Shown piece after piece: positions 1-6,718 of a stretch of 13,460 nucleotides of DNA. Numbering within the stretch: position 1 is the first letter of the stretch; the number at the start of each line of letters is the position of its first letter. The stretch spans positions 1 to 13,460 of the forward strand of contig CALXVW010000087.1 of assembly GCA_944392185.1 (NCBI GenBank), given 5' to 3'. Origin of the DNA: an uncultured Alphaproteobacteria bacterium (lineage in GTDB: Bacteria > Pseudomonadota > Alphaproteobacteria > RF32 > CAG-239). The notes beneath the pieces were generated by a model, which saw only the letters and a list, made by a program, of their open reading frames with translations, had not been told where the DNA came from and ran no database searches. A program made the position numbers and the translations under genes.

Positions 1-48
1 AGATTTGACGGCAAAGAGAGCTTTGCAGAGTGGCAAAAAGAATGGCCT

Positions 49-2442
49 TTGGAAGATCGTTATAACTTCAAAAAAATAGAAAAAAAATGGCAGGGAATCT
101 GGGATGATGAAAAGGCCTACCATGTTGAGATAGACAAGAGCAAACCAAAATTTTATGCGTTGGTTGAATTTCCGTACCCTTCCGGTGCGGGGTTGCATGT
201 GGGACATCCACGATCTTATACCGCATTGGATGTTATTGCCCGCAAAAAAAGAATGCAGGGCTTTAATGTGCTCTATCCGATGGGCTTTGATGCTTTTGGA
301 CTGCCGGCTGAAAACTATGCTATCAAAACCGGAGTACATCCTGCCGTATCTACTAAGAAAAATATTGAAACTTTTATCAAGCAGTTGAAATCTTTGGGCT
401 TTAGCTTTGATTGGGACAGATGTATCGATACTTCTTCTCCGGAATACTATAAATGGACACAATGGATGTTCATTAAGTTCTTTGAAAAAGGCTTGGCCTA
501 TAAAGATAAAATCGCCATCAACTGGTGTCCGTCTTGTAAGGTTGGCTTGGCTAACGAAGAAGTTGTCAACGGACATTGCGAGCGTTGCGGCGCAGAGGTT
601 GTTCGCAAAGACAAAGAGCAGTGGATGATTGCCATTACCAAGTATGCCGACAGACTCATCAATGATTTGGAAGGGCTCGATTTTATTGACAGAGTCAAAT
701 CTCAGCAAATTAACTGGATTGGCCGCTCTGAAGGTGCCGAGCTCGATTTCAAATTCGGAGATGACAAATTAACTGTCTTTACAACGCGTCCGGATACTGC
801 TTTTGGTGTGACCTATATGGTTTTGGCACCGGAACATGAGTTTGTGCAGAAGTATATGAGCAAGTTTTCTAACCCTGATGAAGTAAAAGCTTATGTTGAG
901 GCTACAGCTAAAAAGTCTGATCTGCAAAGAACCATGGATGATTCAAAAACCGGTGTTGAGCTCAAAGGGGTTAAGGCTGTTAACCCATTTACGGGAGCAG
1001 AAATTCCGGTCTTTATCTCTGACTATGTTTTGACCGGGTATGGAACCGGTGCAATTATGGCGGTGCCGGCCCATGACCAACGTGACTATGATTTTGCCAA
1101 GGTCTTTAATCTTCCCATTATCCAAGTGTTGGAAGGCGGGGATATCTCAGAAAAAGCCTGGGAAGAAGACGGAGCCCATATCAACTCAGGTTTCTTGAAC
1201 GGTATGAATAAAGAAGACGGCATGAAGGCTGCTATTGAGTATGCGACTTCTCATGGCTTTGGGCGGGCAAAAGTTAACTTCAAATTGCGTGATTGGGTGT
1301 TCTCTCGTCAGCGTTATTGGGGTGAACCTATTCCTATGGTTTATTGTGAAAAATGCGGTTGGCAGCCGATCCCTGAATCTGAGTTGCCGCTCACTTTGCC
1401 GCCGGTGCCGGATTATCATCCTAATGATGAAGGCGAATCGCCTCTTTCTAAAGCCGGTGATTGGCTCAATGCCACTTGTCCGAAATGTGGCGGCCATGCA
1501 CGCAGAGAGACTGATACCATGCCAAACTGGGCAGGGTCTTCTTGGTATTTCTTGCGTTATTGTGATCCGCACAATGATAAGGAATTTGCCTCTAAAGAAG
1601 CTCTGGAGTATTGGATGCCGGTTGATTGGTATAATGGAGGAATGGAGCACACCACTTTGCACCTGCTTTATTCTCGTTTTTGGCACAAGTTCCTCTATGA
1701 TTGTGGTTTGGTGCCAACCAAGGAGCCTTATAAAAAACGTACTTCTCATGGTATGATTTTGGCCGAAAACGGGGAGAAAATGTCAAAGTCTCGCGGAAAT
1801 GTCATCAATCCTGATGATATTGTTGATGCTTATGGTGCTGACACTTTCCGTTTGTATGAGATGTTTATCGGGCCGTTTGACCAAGTGGCCATGTGGTCTG
1901 ATGAAAGCTTGATGGGCGTTTATCGTTTTGTCGGCAAAATTTATAATCTTTTCAAGAAAGTTTATGATATTCCGGCAACCGCAAATGATCTGCGCGCTAT
2001 GCATAAGTGCATTTTGGAAGTGACAGAGCGTGTTGATCAGATGAAGTTTAATACCACTGTATCTTCGCTGATGACTTTTGTGAACTATATGTCTTCTCTT
2101 GAGAAACTCGCTGCTGAACTTTACAGTACTCTTGTTCGTTTAATGTCTCCGTTTACGCCTCACTTGGCAGAGGAGATGTGGGCACGTTTGGGCAATAACA
2201 CCTTAGTCATTACCGAGGCTTGGCCGGTTGGCGACCCCAAATTGGCAGAGGAAACAACAGTAACTTATGCCGTGCAAATTTGCGGAAAAGTTCGCGGTAC
2301 CTTGGAGATGCCTAAGGATGCTCCGCGGGAAGAGGTGGAAAAGGCTGCTTTGGAGATTAATAATGTTCAGCGCCAGTTGGAAGGAAAAACGGTTAAGAAA
2401 ATTATCGTGGTTCCTAACAAAATCGTGAACATTGTTGCCTAA
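49..2442 (+). CDS. leuS: Leucyl-tRNA synthetase (class I aaRS), Firmicutes-like type
   Basis: Charges tRNA-Leu with leucine in the cytoplasm and edits mischarged products. The ATP-binding HIGH motif reads HVGH at residues 50-53 and KMSKS is at 577-581. The editing domain (CP1) carries TTRPDT at 245-250 and the HDQRD motif with acidic residues D343 and D346. Two zinc-type cysteine pairs are visible: C160/C163 with C177/C180, and C433/C436 with C477/C480. The protein has 797 residues, shorter than the roughly 860 usual in Alphaproteobacteria. Motifs such as GLHVGHPRSYTALD and NWCPSCKVGLANEE resemble clostridial-type LeuRS. The chosen start is TTG at 49, because MEDRYNFKKIEKKWQ matches the family N-terminus. 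No ATG or GTG lies in frame upstream within the window, and the Shine-Dalgarno is weak. The frame stays open to the left edge, so an earlier start is possible. lptE follows after 37 bases. Confidence 0.97.
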   Translation: MEDRYNFKKIEKKWQGIWDDEKAYHVEIDKSKPKFYALVEFPYPSGAGLHVGHPRSYTALDVIARKKRMQGFNVLYPMGFDAFGLPAENYAIKTGVHPAVSTKKNIETFIKQLKSLGFSFDWDRCIDTSSPEYYKWTQWMFIKFFEKGLAYKDKIAINWCPSCKVGLANEEVVNGHCERCGAEVVRKDKEQWMIAITKYADRLINDLEGLDFIDRVKSQQINWIGRSEGAELDFKFGDDKLTVFTTRPDTAFGVTYMVLAPEHEFVQKYMSKFSNPDEVKAYVEATAKKSDLQRTMDDSKTGVELKGVKAVNPFTGAEIPVFISDYVLTGYGTGAIMAVPAHDQRDYDFAKVFNLPIIQVLEGGDISEKAWEEDGAHINSGFLNGMNKEDGMKAAIEYATSHGFGRAKVNFKLRDWVFSRQRYWGEPIPMVYCEKCGWQPIPESELPLTLPPVPDYHPNDEGESPLSKAGDWLNATCPKCGGHARRETDTMPNWAGSSWYFLRYCDPHNDKEFASKEALEYWMPVDWYNGGMEHTTLHLLYSRFWHKFLYDCGLVPTKEPYKKRTSHGMILAENGEKMSKSRGNVINPDDIVDAYGADTFRLYEMFIGPFDQVAMWSDESLMGVYRFVGKIYNLFKKVYDIPATANDLRAMHKCILEVTERVDQMKFNTTVSSLMTFVNYMSSLEKLAAELYSTLVRLMSPFTPHLAEEMWARLGNNTLVITEAWPVGDPKLAEETTVTYAVQICGKVRGTLEMPKDAPREEVEKAALEINNVQRQLEGKTVKKIIVVPNKIVNIVA

Positions 2443-2479
2443 AATAAAAAACAGTCGGATAGCATGAAGGAGAAAGAAA

Positions 2480-3031
2480 ATGAGTAAAAAATGGTTGCTT
2501 TGTCTTTTGGCCATAGTGCTCTCCGGCTGTGGTTTTGAGCCCTTGTATGTAAAGCGTGATACTACAAGTTCTTGGTATTTCGGCGGAAAGACGGATACCT
2601 CTATTACAACCGAGATGGCGCAGGTTAAGGTGGAAAGAATTGCTGATAGATTTGGCCAGCAACTACGCAATAATTTGCTCGATTTGATTACGCCAACCGG
2701 AATTCCTAAAAATCCAAAATATCGCTTGCAAGTTAAACTTATTAGCCGCAATGTTGTGCAACAAGCTATGCGTCGTGATATTACGGCAACCAGTGAACGT
2801 GTCAGCTATAAGGTTGGATATGAGCTGTTGGAAGGCAGCAAAACTTTGGTGAAAGGTGATAGTATTGCTTATGTGAGCTACGATATTATGGCTAATCCTT
2901 ATTCTACAACCATGGCTCAGAAAAAAACCGAAACCGATGCCGCTAAAATTATCGCCAATGATATAGCTTTGCGTTTGGGAGCTTATTTCCATTCTCAGCT
3001 TGGCAAAAAGGACAATAATCTTGATTTATAA
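2480..3031 (+). CDS. lptE: LPS-assembly lipoprotein LptE
   Basis: The outer-membrane lipoprotein that plugs the LptD barrel and helps deliver lipopolysaccharide to the cell surface. The 183-residue product begins with a basic N-terminus, a hydrophobic stretch and a lipobox LSGC with the acylated cysteine at residue 17. GFEPLY follows at once, the hallmark of this family. The rest is the usual short alpha/beta domain, including RFGQQLRNNLLD, a segment matched in LptE proteins. AAGGAG lies just upstream of the ATG. The gene sits between leuS and holA, the standard alphaproteobacterial order, which supports the assignment of an otherwise weakly conserved protein. The end of lptE overlaps the start of holA by about 11 bases. 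Confidence 0.88.
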   Translation: MSKKWLLCLLAIVLSGCGFEPLYVKRDTTSSWYFGGKTDTSITTEMAQVKVERIADRFGQQLRNNLLDLITPTGIPKNPKYRLQVKLISRNVVQQAMRRDITATSERVSYKVGYELLEGSKTLVKGDSIAYVSYDIMANPYSTTMAQKKTETDAAKIIANDIALRLGAYFHSQLGKKDNNLDL

Positions 3032-4052
3032 AGCCGCACAAATAGATAAATACCTTAAAAAACCGGAGCCGGCTGTTAAAGGGTTTTTGGTCTATGGCAG
3101 TAATGAAGGCTTGGTGGCAGAGTATGTGCGCAAACTTATTCTTACCGTTTCCAAAGATTTGTATGATCCGTTTGCGGTTGTTTATCTTAACGGGGCTGAT
3201 GTTAACTCTGATCCGGGCTTGATGATTTCTGAATATAACAGCCAATCTTTGATGGGCGGACGCAGAGTTATCATCATCAAAGATGCCGACAATAGTCTAA
3301 CCAAACATTTGGCCGCAATGCTTGATAACAGTTCCTCAGACACATTGTTGGTCATTTCTTCAGCCTCTCTTAATAAAAAATCTTCTTTGGTCGGGTTGGC
3401 TGAAAAAAGAGAAGATATGGCGGCAGTTGCTTGTTATGAAGACCGAGATGAGGATGTTTTTTCTACCGCGCGCGCTAAATTTATTGAGGCCGGAATTACT
3501 ATCGGCAATGAGGCTTTGCAGTTGTTTTGTGCCAGAATGTCTAATGACCGCAAAACAAATTTGAGCGAGCTTGAGAAATTTATTACTTATATCGGGGATA
3601 AGAAAAACGCCACAATTGATGATGTTAAAGCGGTGGTGGCTGATCAATCTTCATCTTCGTCCGAAGATGTTTGCTTCTTTGCGGCCGGCGGTTACAGCCA
3701 AAAGGCGCAGGCGGCTTTGCAAAAAATGCTAAACGAAGGCGAAGAGCCGGTTTCTATTACTCGCTCTTTGACATACCATTTTTATCGGATACTTAATTGT
3801 TTGGCGTTTATGGAAAAGGGGGATTCCGCAGATAAGGCGGTTGAAAAACTGGTGCCCAAGGTGATGTTTTATCGGCTTTCTTCTTTTAAGCGTCAGCTCG
3901 CCATTTGGCCCAAAGACAGAGTGTTTTCCGTTTTGGAGCTTCTTTATAAATGTGAAAAAGACTGCAAAACAACCAATATGCCGGCGCCGGAGATTTTGAG
4001 CTATGCAATTTTGCAAATTGCTTCCGCGGCGGCAAAACTCGCGCAGCGTTAA
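3021..4052 (+). CDS. holA: DNA polymerase III delta subunit
   Basis: The delta subunit of the clamp loader, which opens the beta sliding clamp during replication. The protein is 343 residues from the chosen start, within the family range. It shows the delta N-terminal pattern: IDKYLKKPEPA, then FLVYGSNEGLV (a remnant of the P-loop region without a true Walker A), GGRRVIIIKDAD, and a C-terminal helical collar ending in KLAQR. The start chosen is TTG at 3021, because AAGGA at 3008-3012 sits eight bases before it. The longer alternative, TTG at 3000, has no Shine-Dalgarno and would add seven residues (MAKRTII). The beginning lies within the end of lptE, suggesting translational coupling. Position after leuS and lptE is typical. 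The 3' end overlaps the convergent methyltransferase gene by four bases. Confidence 0.9.
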   Translation: MIYKAAQIDKYLKKPEPAVKGFLVYGSNEGLVAEYVRKLILTVSKDLYDPFAVVYLNGADVNSDPGLMISEYNSQSLMGGRRVIIIKDADNSLTKHLAAMLDNSSSDTLLVISSASLNKKSSLVGLAEKREDMAAVACYEDRDEDVFSTARAKFIEAGITIGNEALQLFCARMSNDRKTNLSELEKFITYIGDKKNATIDDVKAVVADQSSSSSEDVCFFAAGGYSQKAQAALQKMLNEGEEPVSITRSLTYHFYRILNCLAFMEKGDSADKAVEKLVPKVMFYRLSSFKRQLAIWPKDRVFSVLELLYKCEKDCKTTNMPAPEILSYAILQIASAAAKLAQR

Positions 4053-4768
4053 TTTTCTTTTTTATCTTCTTCTTTTTGTTTGTTGATGAACTCTTTGCGG
4101 GTTCTTCGGCTCATGCTCCAAAGATTGCCGATGCCGTTTATGGGTTGGACCTCAAATTTTGATTTGAAATCAAAGTCTCTTCTGAAGAATAAAGAGGTGG
4201 TTTTGGTATAGTTGTTCATCGGGCAAAAGCCATAAAAATCAACTTGCAGTAAATTCTCTGCACGTAAGATTGAGACAGCTCTTTTATATTCCAAACTGGT
4301 GTTAATGCGGTCGCTGTCATCTAAGATAATTAACCCTCCGGCAGATAACCTTTGCAGAGCGGTTTTGGCGCATTCAGCACGGCGTTTACCGTCAATGATA
4401 ATAACATCATAAGTTTTTTGGCCTTCTAAAATAGCGCCTTCATAACTTTCATCTTCGTTTCTTAGTAAAACCTTCTGGTTTGCGGCTATCAGCTCTTGCT
4501 GCCATTTGGCAAACCAATCGGGATTATCTTCCACGCTGATGACTTCTTGGGCTTTTTTTGCCCAATATTTTGAGGAATTGCCACAGCCAAATTCAAAAAC
4601 CTTCTTGTCCGAATAATCAAATTGGTCCAAGTATTCTATTGCCGGATAAGTATACCAGGGAATGGGATTGCCATCTCTGTCCTCGCAGACTTTTTCATCT
4701 ATGGTTTTTTGAATCGCAAATTCTTCCTCCCACATCTTTATAAAAGTCTTGAATTTTTCGCTATACAT
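4049..4768 (-). CDS. Class I SAM-dependent methyltransferase of unknown substrate
   Basis: A 239-residue protein with a Rossmann methyltransferase core. Motif I is VFEFGCG at residues 57-63. An acidic loop SVEDNPDW is at 78-85, with E80 likely to bind the ribose of SAM. DVIIIDGKRR at 121-130 and GGLIILDDSDR at 144-154 follow. The pairing of FGCGNSS with IDGKRR resembles methyltransferases seen near glycosyltransferases and polysaccharide genes, but the substrate cannot be told from sequence. The C-terminus is a charged Lys/Glu tail. The start chosen is the ATG at 4768, because GGGAGAGG lies five bases before it. An in-frame ATG at 4783 would add five residues (MGEAF), and its codons would contain that Shine-Dalgarno. 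The gene stands alone on its strand, divergent from the DUF378 gene and convergent with holA. Confidence 0.8.
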   Translation of the reverse strand: MYSEKFKTFIKMWEEEFAIQKTIDEKVCEDRDGNPIPWYTYPAIEYLDQFDYSDKKVFEFGCGNSSKYWAKKAQEVISVEDNPDWFAKWQQELIAANQKVLLRNEDESYEGAILEGQKTYDVIIIDGKRRAECAKTALQRLSAGGLIILDDSDRINTSLEYKRAVSILRAENLLQVDFYGFCPMNNYTKTTSLFFRRDFDFKSKFEVQPINGIGNLWSMSRRTRKEFINKQKEEDKKEN

Positions 4769-4787
4769 AAAAGCCTCTCCCATTGGC

Positions 4788-4817
4788 TTGAAATTGTTTT
4801 CGTTGCTTATATATCAT
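4788..4817 (+). promoter_or_regulatory. Predicted sigma-70-type promoter for the DUF378 gene
   Basis: The -35 hexamer TTGAAA (4788-4793) matches TTGACA at 5 of 6 positions. The -10 hexamer TATCAT (4812-4817) matches TATAAT at 5 of 6. The spacer is 18 bases. It implies a leader of about 27 bases that carries AAGGAG (4839-4844) before the ATG at 4851. The call is by eye, from matches to the general consensus. Confidence 0.45.
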
Positions 4818-4840
4818 ATCTGTATTGCAAAATTTTACAA
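4813..4840 (-). promoter_or_regulatory. Predicted promoter for the methyltransferase gene
   Basis: On the minus strand the -35 is TTGTAA (4840-4835), 4 of 6 consensus matches, and the -10 is TATGAT (4818-4813), 5 of 6. The spacer is 16 bases. The -10 occupies almost the same base pairs as the plus-strand -10 of the DUF378 gene, so the two promoters would compete. Confidence 0.35.
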
Positions 4841-4850
4841 GGAGATAAAA

Positions 4851-5090
4851 ATGAATAACTTTTGGAAAAACTTGGCTTTGATTCTAACTATTGTCGGTGG
4901 GCTTAACTGGGGTTTGGTCGGCGCTTTTGACTTTGATTTGGTTGCATTTTTGTTTGGCCCGATGAGTATTTTGAGCCGCGTTGTCTATATTTTGGTAGGC
5001 TTGTCTGCTTTGGCAACTTTGGTGATGCCCGCATATTCGTTCAGAGAAAATTTGAGCCATAATAAGCAAATAAAAAACCCGCTCCGATAA
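4851..5090 (+). CDS. DUF378 family small membrane protein
   Basis: A 79-residue inner-membrane protein with two predicted transmembrane helices, about residues 8-26 and 43-59. The GGLNWGLVG motif at 16-24 is the signature of DUF378 (YuzA-like) proteins, whose function is not established. The start at 4851 is supported by AAGGAG six bases upstream. A longer reading from an ATG at 4749 is rejected: it lacks a Shine-Dalgarno and overlaps the methyltransferase start. The last codons (NPLR) are encoded by the left arm of an intrinsic terminator, and the TAA stop lies in the hairpin loop. The gene is monocistronic. Confidence 0.85.
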   Translation: MNNFWKNLALILTIVGGLNWGLVGAFDFDLVAFLFGPMSILSRVVYILVGLSALATLVMPAYSFRENLSHNKQIKNPLR

Positions 5091-5102
5091 GAGCGGGTTT
5101 TT
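5072..5102. terminator. Bidirectional intrinsic terminator between DUF378 and rplI
   Basis: A perfect 7-bp GC-rich stem, CCCGCTC (5078-5084) with GAGCGGG (5091-5097), closes a six-base loop. It is flanked by six A (5072-5077) on one side and five T (5098-5102) on the other. Read on the plus strand it ends the DUF378 transcript; read on the minus strand it ends the rpsF-rpsR-rplI transcript. The DUF378 stop codon (5088-5090) is in the loop. Confidence 0.9.
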
Positions 5103-5120
5103 CTAAAACCACATTAAAGC

Positions 5121-5606
5121 TTATTCGGCAGAAAAAGCTTTAGCTTGTTTTTTGGCCTCGTCATCAGTACGAGCTACGTTTACCAAAATGGTTTGAGAAA
5201 CTTCTGGATGAAGGTTCAATTTTACTTGGTAAACACCCAAGTCTTTGATGGCTTTTTCCAAAAATACCTGACGGCGCTCTACGCCAAAGCCGGCCTCTTT
5301 GATGGCGGCGGCAATGTCACGAATGGTGACAGAACCGTACAATTGGCCGGTCTCAGCTGCTTGGCGAATCAGAACAGCAGAAAATCCTTTCAAAGATTCT
5401 GCAAGCTTGTCAGCTTCTTCACGCATCTTTTTGTTGTGAGCTTCCAACTCGGCTTTTTGTTTCTCATAAACAGCCAAGTTTGCCTCTGTGGCACGCAAAG
5501 CCTTCTTAGAAGGCAAAAGGTAGTTGCGGGCATAACCGTTTTTAACGTTTACTTTCTCGCCCATCTTACCTAATTTTTCTACATGTTCGAGCAGAATAAC
5601 TTCCAT
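5121..5606 (-). CDS. rplI: Large-subunit ribosomal protein bL9
   Basis: Ribosomal protein bL9 of the 50S subunit, which binds 23S rRNA near the L1 stalk and helps maintain reading frame. The 161-residue protein shows the N-terminal rRNA-binding domain (MEVILLEHVEKLGKMGEKV, then NGYARNYLLP at about 23-32). A long charged connecting helix follows (about 40-75), then the C-terminal domain (about 80-150) with GQLYGSVT. The length is slightly above the roughly 150 of E. coli because of a KKQAKAFSAE tail. The start is preceded by AGAGGAG. It is last in the operon, 13 bases after rpsR, and is followed by the shared terminator. Confidence 0.97.
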   Translation of the reverse strand: MEVILLEHVEKLGKMGEKVNVKNGYARNYLLPSKKALRATEANLAVYEKQKAELEAHNKKMREEADKLAESLKGFSAVLIRQAAETGQLYGSVTIRDIAAAIKEAGFGVERRQVFLEKAIKDLGVYQVKLNLHPEVSQTILVNVARTDDEAKKQAKAFSAE

Positions 5607-5619
5607 TTCTTTTCTCCTC

Positions 5620-5847
5620 TTACATTGCTACATAAGGCAAAAGACCAAGATAACGGGCACGCTTGATGGCGCGGGCCAATTCTCTTTGCTTTTTGGCAGA
5701 AACTGATGTGATACGACTGGGAATTATCTTGCCTTTCTCTGAAATGTAACGAGAAAGCAATTTTACATCCTTGTAGTCAATCTTTAAGCCGTCTTCACCG
5801 GAAAACGGGCAGCTCTTTTTTCTTCTAAAGAATACTTGTTTAGCCAT
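5620..5847 (-). CDS. rpsR: Small-subunit ribosomal protein bS18
   Basis: Ribosomal protein bS18 of the 30S platform, which binds 16S rRNA as a heterodimer with bS6. The 75-residue length is usual. Recognisable segments are FFRRKKSCPFSG at the N-terminus, the DYKDVKLLSRYISEKGKI block, and the C-terminal KKQRELARAIKRARYLGLLPY. AGGAGA is the Shine-Dalgarno and overlaps the rpsF stop codon (TAGGAGA), so translation of the two is probably coupled. Confidence 0.97.
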   Translation of the reverse strand: MAKQVFFRRKKSCPFSGEDGLKIDYKDVKLLSRYISEKGKIIPSRITSVSAKKQRELARAIKRARYLGLLPYVAM

Positions 5848-5858
5848 TGCTCTTTCTC

Positions 5859-6197
5859 CTATTCTTCAACAGCAGCTGCTTCTGAACCGTCATTGCTCAA
5901 GGCTTCAGAGAAGTCTTCAACCTTAACGGTCATGTAGCGGATGATGTCTTCGTTAACTCTTAACAAACGCTCATACTCGGCAATTGCTTGAGCCGGAGCG
6001 GAAATGTTCAAAAGAACATAGTGGCCTTTGCGGTTTTTCTTAATGCGATAAGCAAGGTTTTTCAAACCCCAGTTATCAACGCGGACAACTTCTCCTCCTT
6101 GGTCGGCAATAACTTTGCTCATGTCTGATACAATGTTGTTTACCTGAGAAGAGCCCAAATCCTGACGTGCAATCAGCACGCTTTCATATTTGGTCAT
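5859..6197 (-). CDS. rpsF: Small-subunit ribosomal protein bS6
   Basis: Ribosomal protein bS6, the partner of bS18 on the 30S platform. The 112-residue protein has the ferredoxin-like S6 fold pattern: MTKYESVLIARQDL, DNWGLKNLAYRIKKNRKGHYVLLNI and a final strand ending IRYMTVKVED. An acidic, alanine-rich C-terminal tail follows (GSEAAAVEE), comparable in kind to the glutamate tails of other bS6 proteins. AAGGAG precedes the ATG. It is the first gene of the rpsF-rpsR-rplI operon and lies behind a leader of about 100 bases with a strong hairpin. Confidence 0.97.
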   Translation of the reverse strand: MTKYESVLIARQDLGSSQVNNIVSDMSKVIADQGGEVVRVDNWGLKNLAYRIKKNRKGHYVLLNISAPAQAIAEYERLLRVNEDIIRYMTVKVEDFSEALSNDGSEAAAVEE

Positions 6198-6230
6198 TAT
6201 TTTAATCTCCTTTTGGATCTCTCAACAAAT

Positions 6231-6255
6231 GGTTCTAGGGGCAATCCCTAAAACC
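6231..6255 (-). promoter_or_regulatory. Leader hairpin upstream of rpsF
   Basis: On the minus strand GGTTTTAGGG pairs over 10 bp, with one G-T wobble, with CCCTAGAACC around a five-base loop (ATTGC). The hairpin ends 33 bases before the rpsF start. No T-run follows, so it is not an intrinsic terminator. AACCG lies directly 5' of the stem. rpsF leaders in several bacteria carry a structure bound by the bS6:bS18 complex for feedback control; a role here is inference from position. Confidence 0.5.
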
Positions 6256-6301
6256 GGTTCTTGTATAGCCGTATCTTTTTATACAGCAAGGGACGAGCCT
6301 G

Positions 6302-6329
6302 AAAATACCATAAAAACTTATTTTTGCAA
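6302..6329 (-). promoter_or_regulatory. Candidate promoter for rpsF-rpsR-rplI
   Basis: On the minus strand TTGCAA (6329-6324) and TATTTT (6307-6302) are separated by 16 bases, each matching the consensus at 4 of 6 positions. This would give a leader of about 100 bases containing the 6231-6255 hairpin. The surrounding DNA is very AT-rich, so chance matches are likely. A second weak inverted repeat (TGTATA at 6262-6267 with TATACA at 6280-6285) lies just downstream. Confidence 0.25.
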
Positions 6330-6403
6330 GCATTTTTTGCATATTTTTTAATGAAGATTTAATCTTTTTTCCTTAATGTGGTAACATATGAAAGGATTCT
6401 AAA

Positions 6404-6709
6404 ATGCGTATCTTTAAAATGTTTGGATTGGCAGGAGTTGCTCTTTTTCTTGCGCAAAGTGCCGCCGCACAAGCTGCTCTGCCGGATGCGCAGGAGCAAA
6501 TCGGGTTGCAAAATCTGCGGGATCGCACCATCGTTCGTTGTTACGGAAACAATGAAAATTCTGCCGAAGATTGCGCCAAATATTTTGAGCAGAAAGGATA
6601 TGTGCGTTTCAAAGATATTCCCTATAAAACCGCTAACTATGATTTTTTGAAGGTCGACACCTATCCGACCAGACGTTGGCGGGATTCTGAGACGACACCA
6701 CGCTGGTAA
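6404..6709 (+). CDS. Small exported protein, unknown function, two cysteines
   Basis: A 101-residue protein that I do not assign to a named family. Residues 1-24 form a clear Sec signal peptide: basic start, hydrophobic core, then SAAAQA, with probable cleavage after A24. No lipobox cysteine is present. The mature part has about 77 residues with exactly two cysteines, C46 and C57, ten residues apart, which could form a disulfide in the periplasm. The C-terminus is rich in Arg and Trp (RRWRD, then PRW). AAAGGA lies seven bases before the ATG. It starts the plus-strand group after the divergent ribosomal operon and is only nine bases before comM, so co-transcription is likely. The coding assignment rests on the signal peptide, the Shine-Dalgarno and the spacing. 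Confidence 0.7.
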   Translation: MRIFKMFGLAGVALFLAQSAAAQAALPDAQEQIGLQNLRDRTIVRCYGNNENSAEDCAKYFEQKGYVRFKDIPYKTANYDFLKVDTYPTRRWRDSETTPRW

Positions 6710-6718
6710 ACTTATAAA

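Noticed and set aside
1186..1756. Long open frames on both strands within leuS (187 and 173 codons)
   Set aside because: Both overlap the conserved catalytic region of leuS in other frames, with unusual composition and no ribosome binding site.
2203..2751. 182-codon minus-strand frame across the leuS-lptE junction
   Set aside because: It is antisense to two genes with clear identity, and the sequence resembles no family.
4749..4850. N-terminally extended DUF378 protein starting at ATG 4749
   Set aside because: No Shine-Dalgarno; it overlaps the methyltransferase start and its own predicted promoter, while ATG 4851 has AAGGAG and gives the normal family N-terminus.
6321..6342. Repeated ATTTTTGCA-like sequence in the rpsF/6404 intergenic region
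   Set aside because: Two short AT-rich copies in AT-rich intergenic DNA are not enough to claim an operator.
6337..6365. Plus-strand promoter for the 6404 gene (TTGCAT, 17 bases, TAATCT)
   Set aside because: Each element matches the consensus at only 3 of 6 positions in AT-rich DNA, so it cannot be told from chance.
6378..6650. 90-codon plus-strand frame overlapping the small exported protein
   Set aside because: The other frame (6404-6709) has a signal peptide and a well-placed Shine-Dalgarno; this one has neither.
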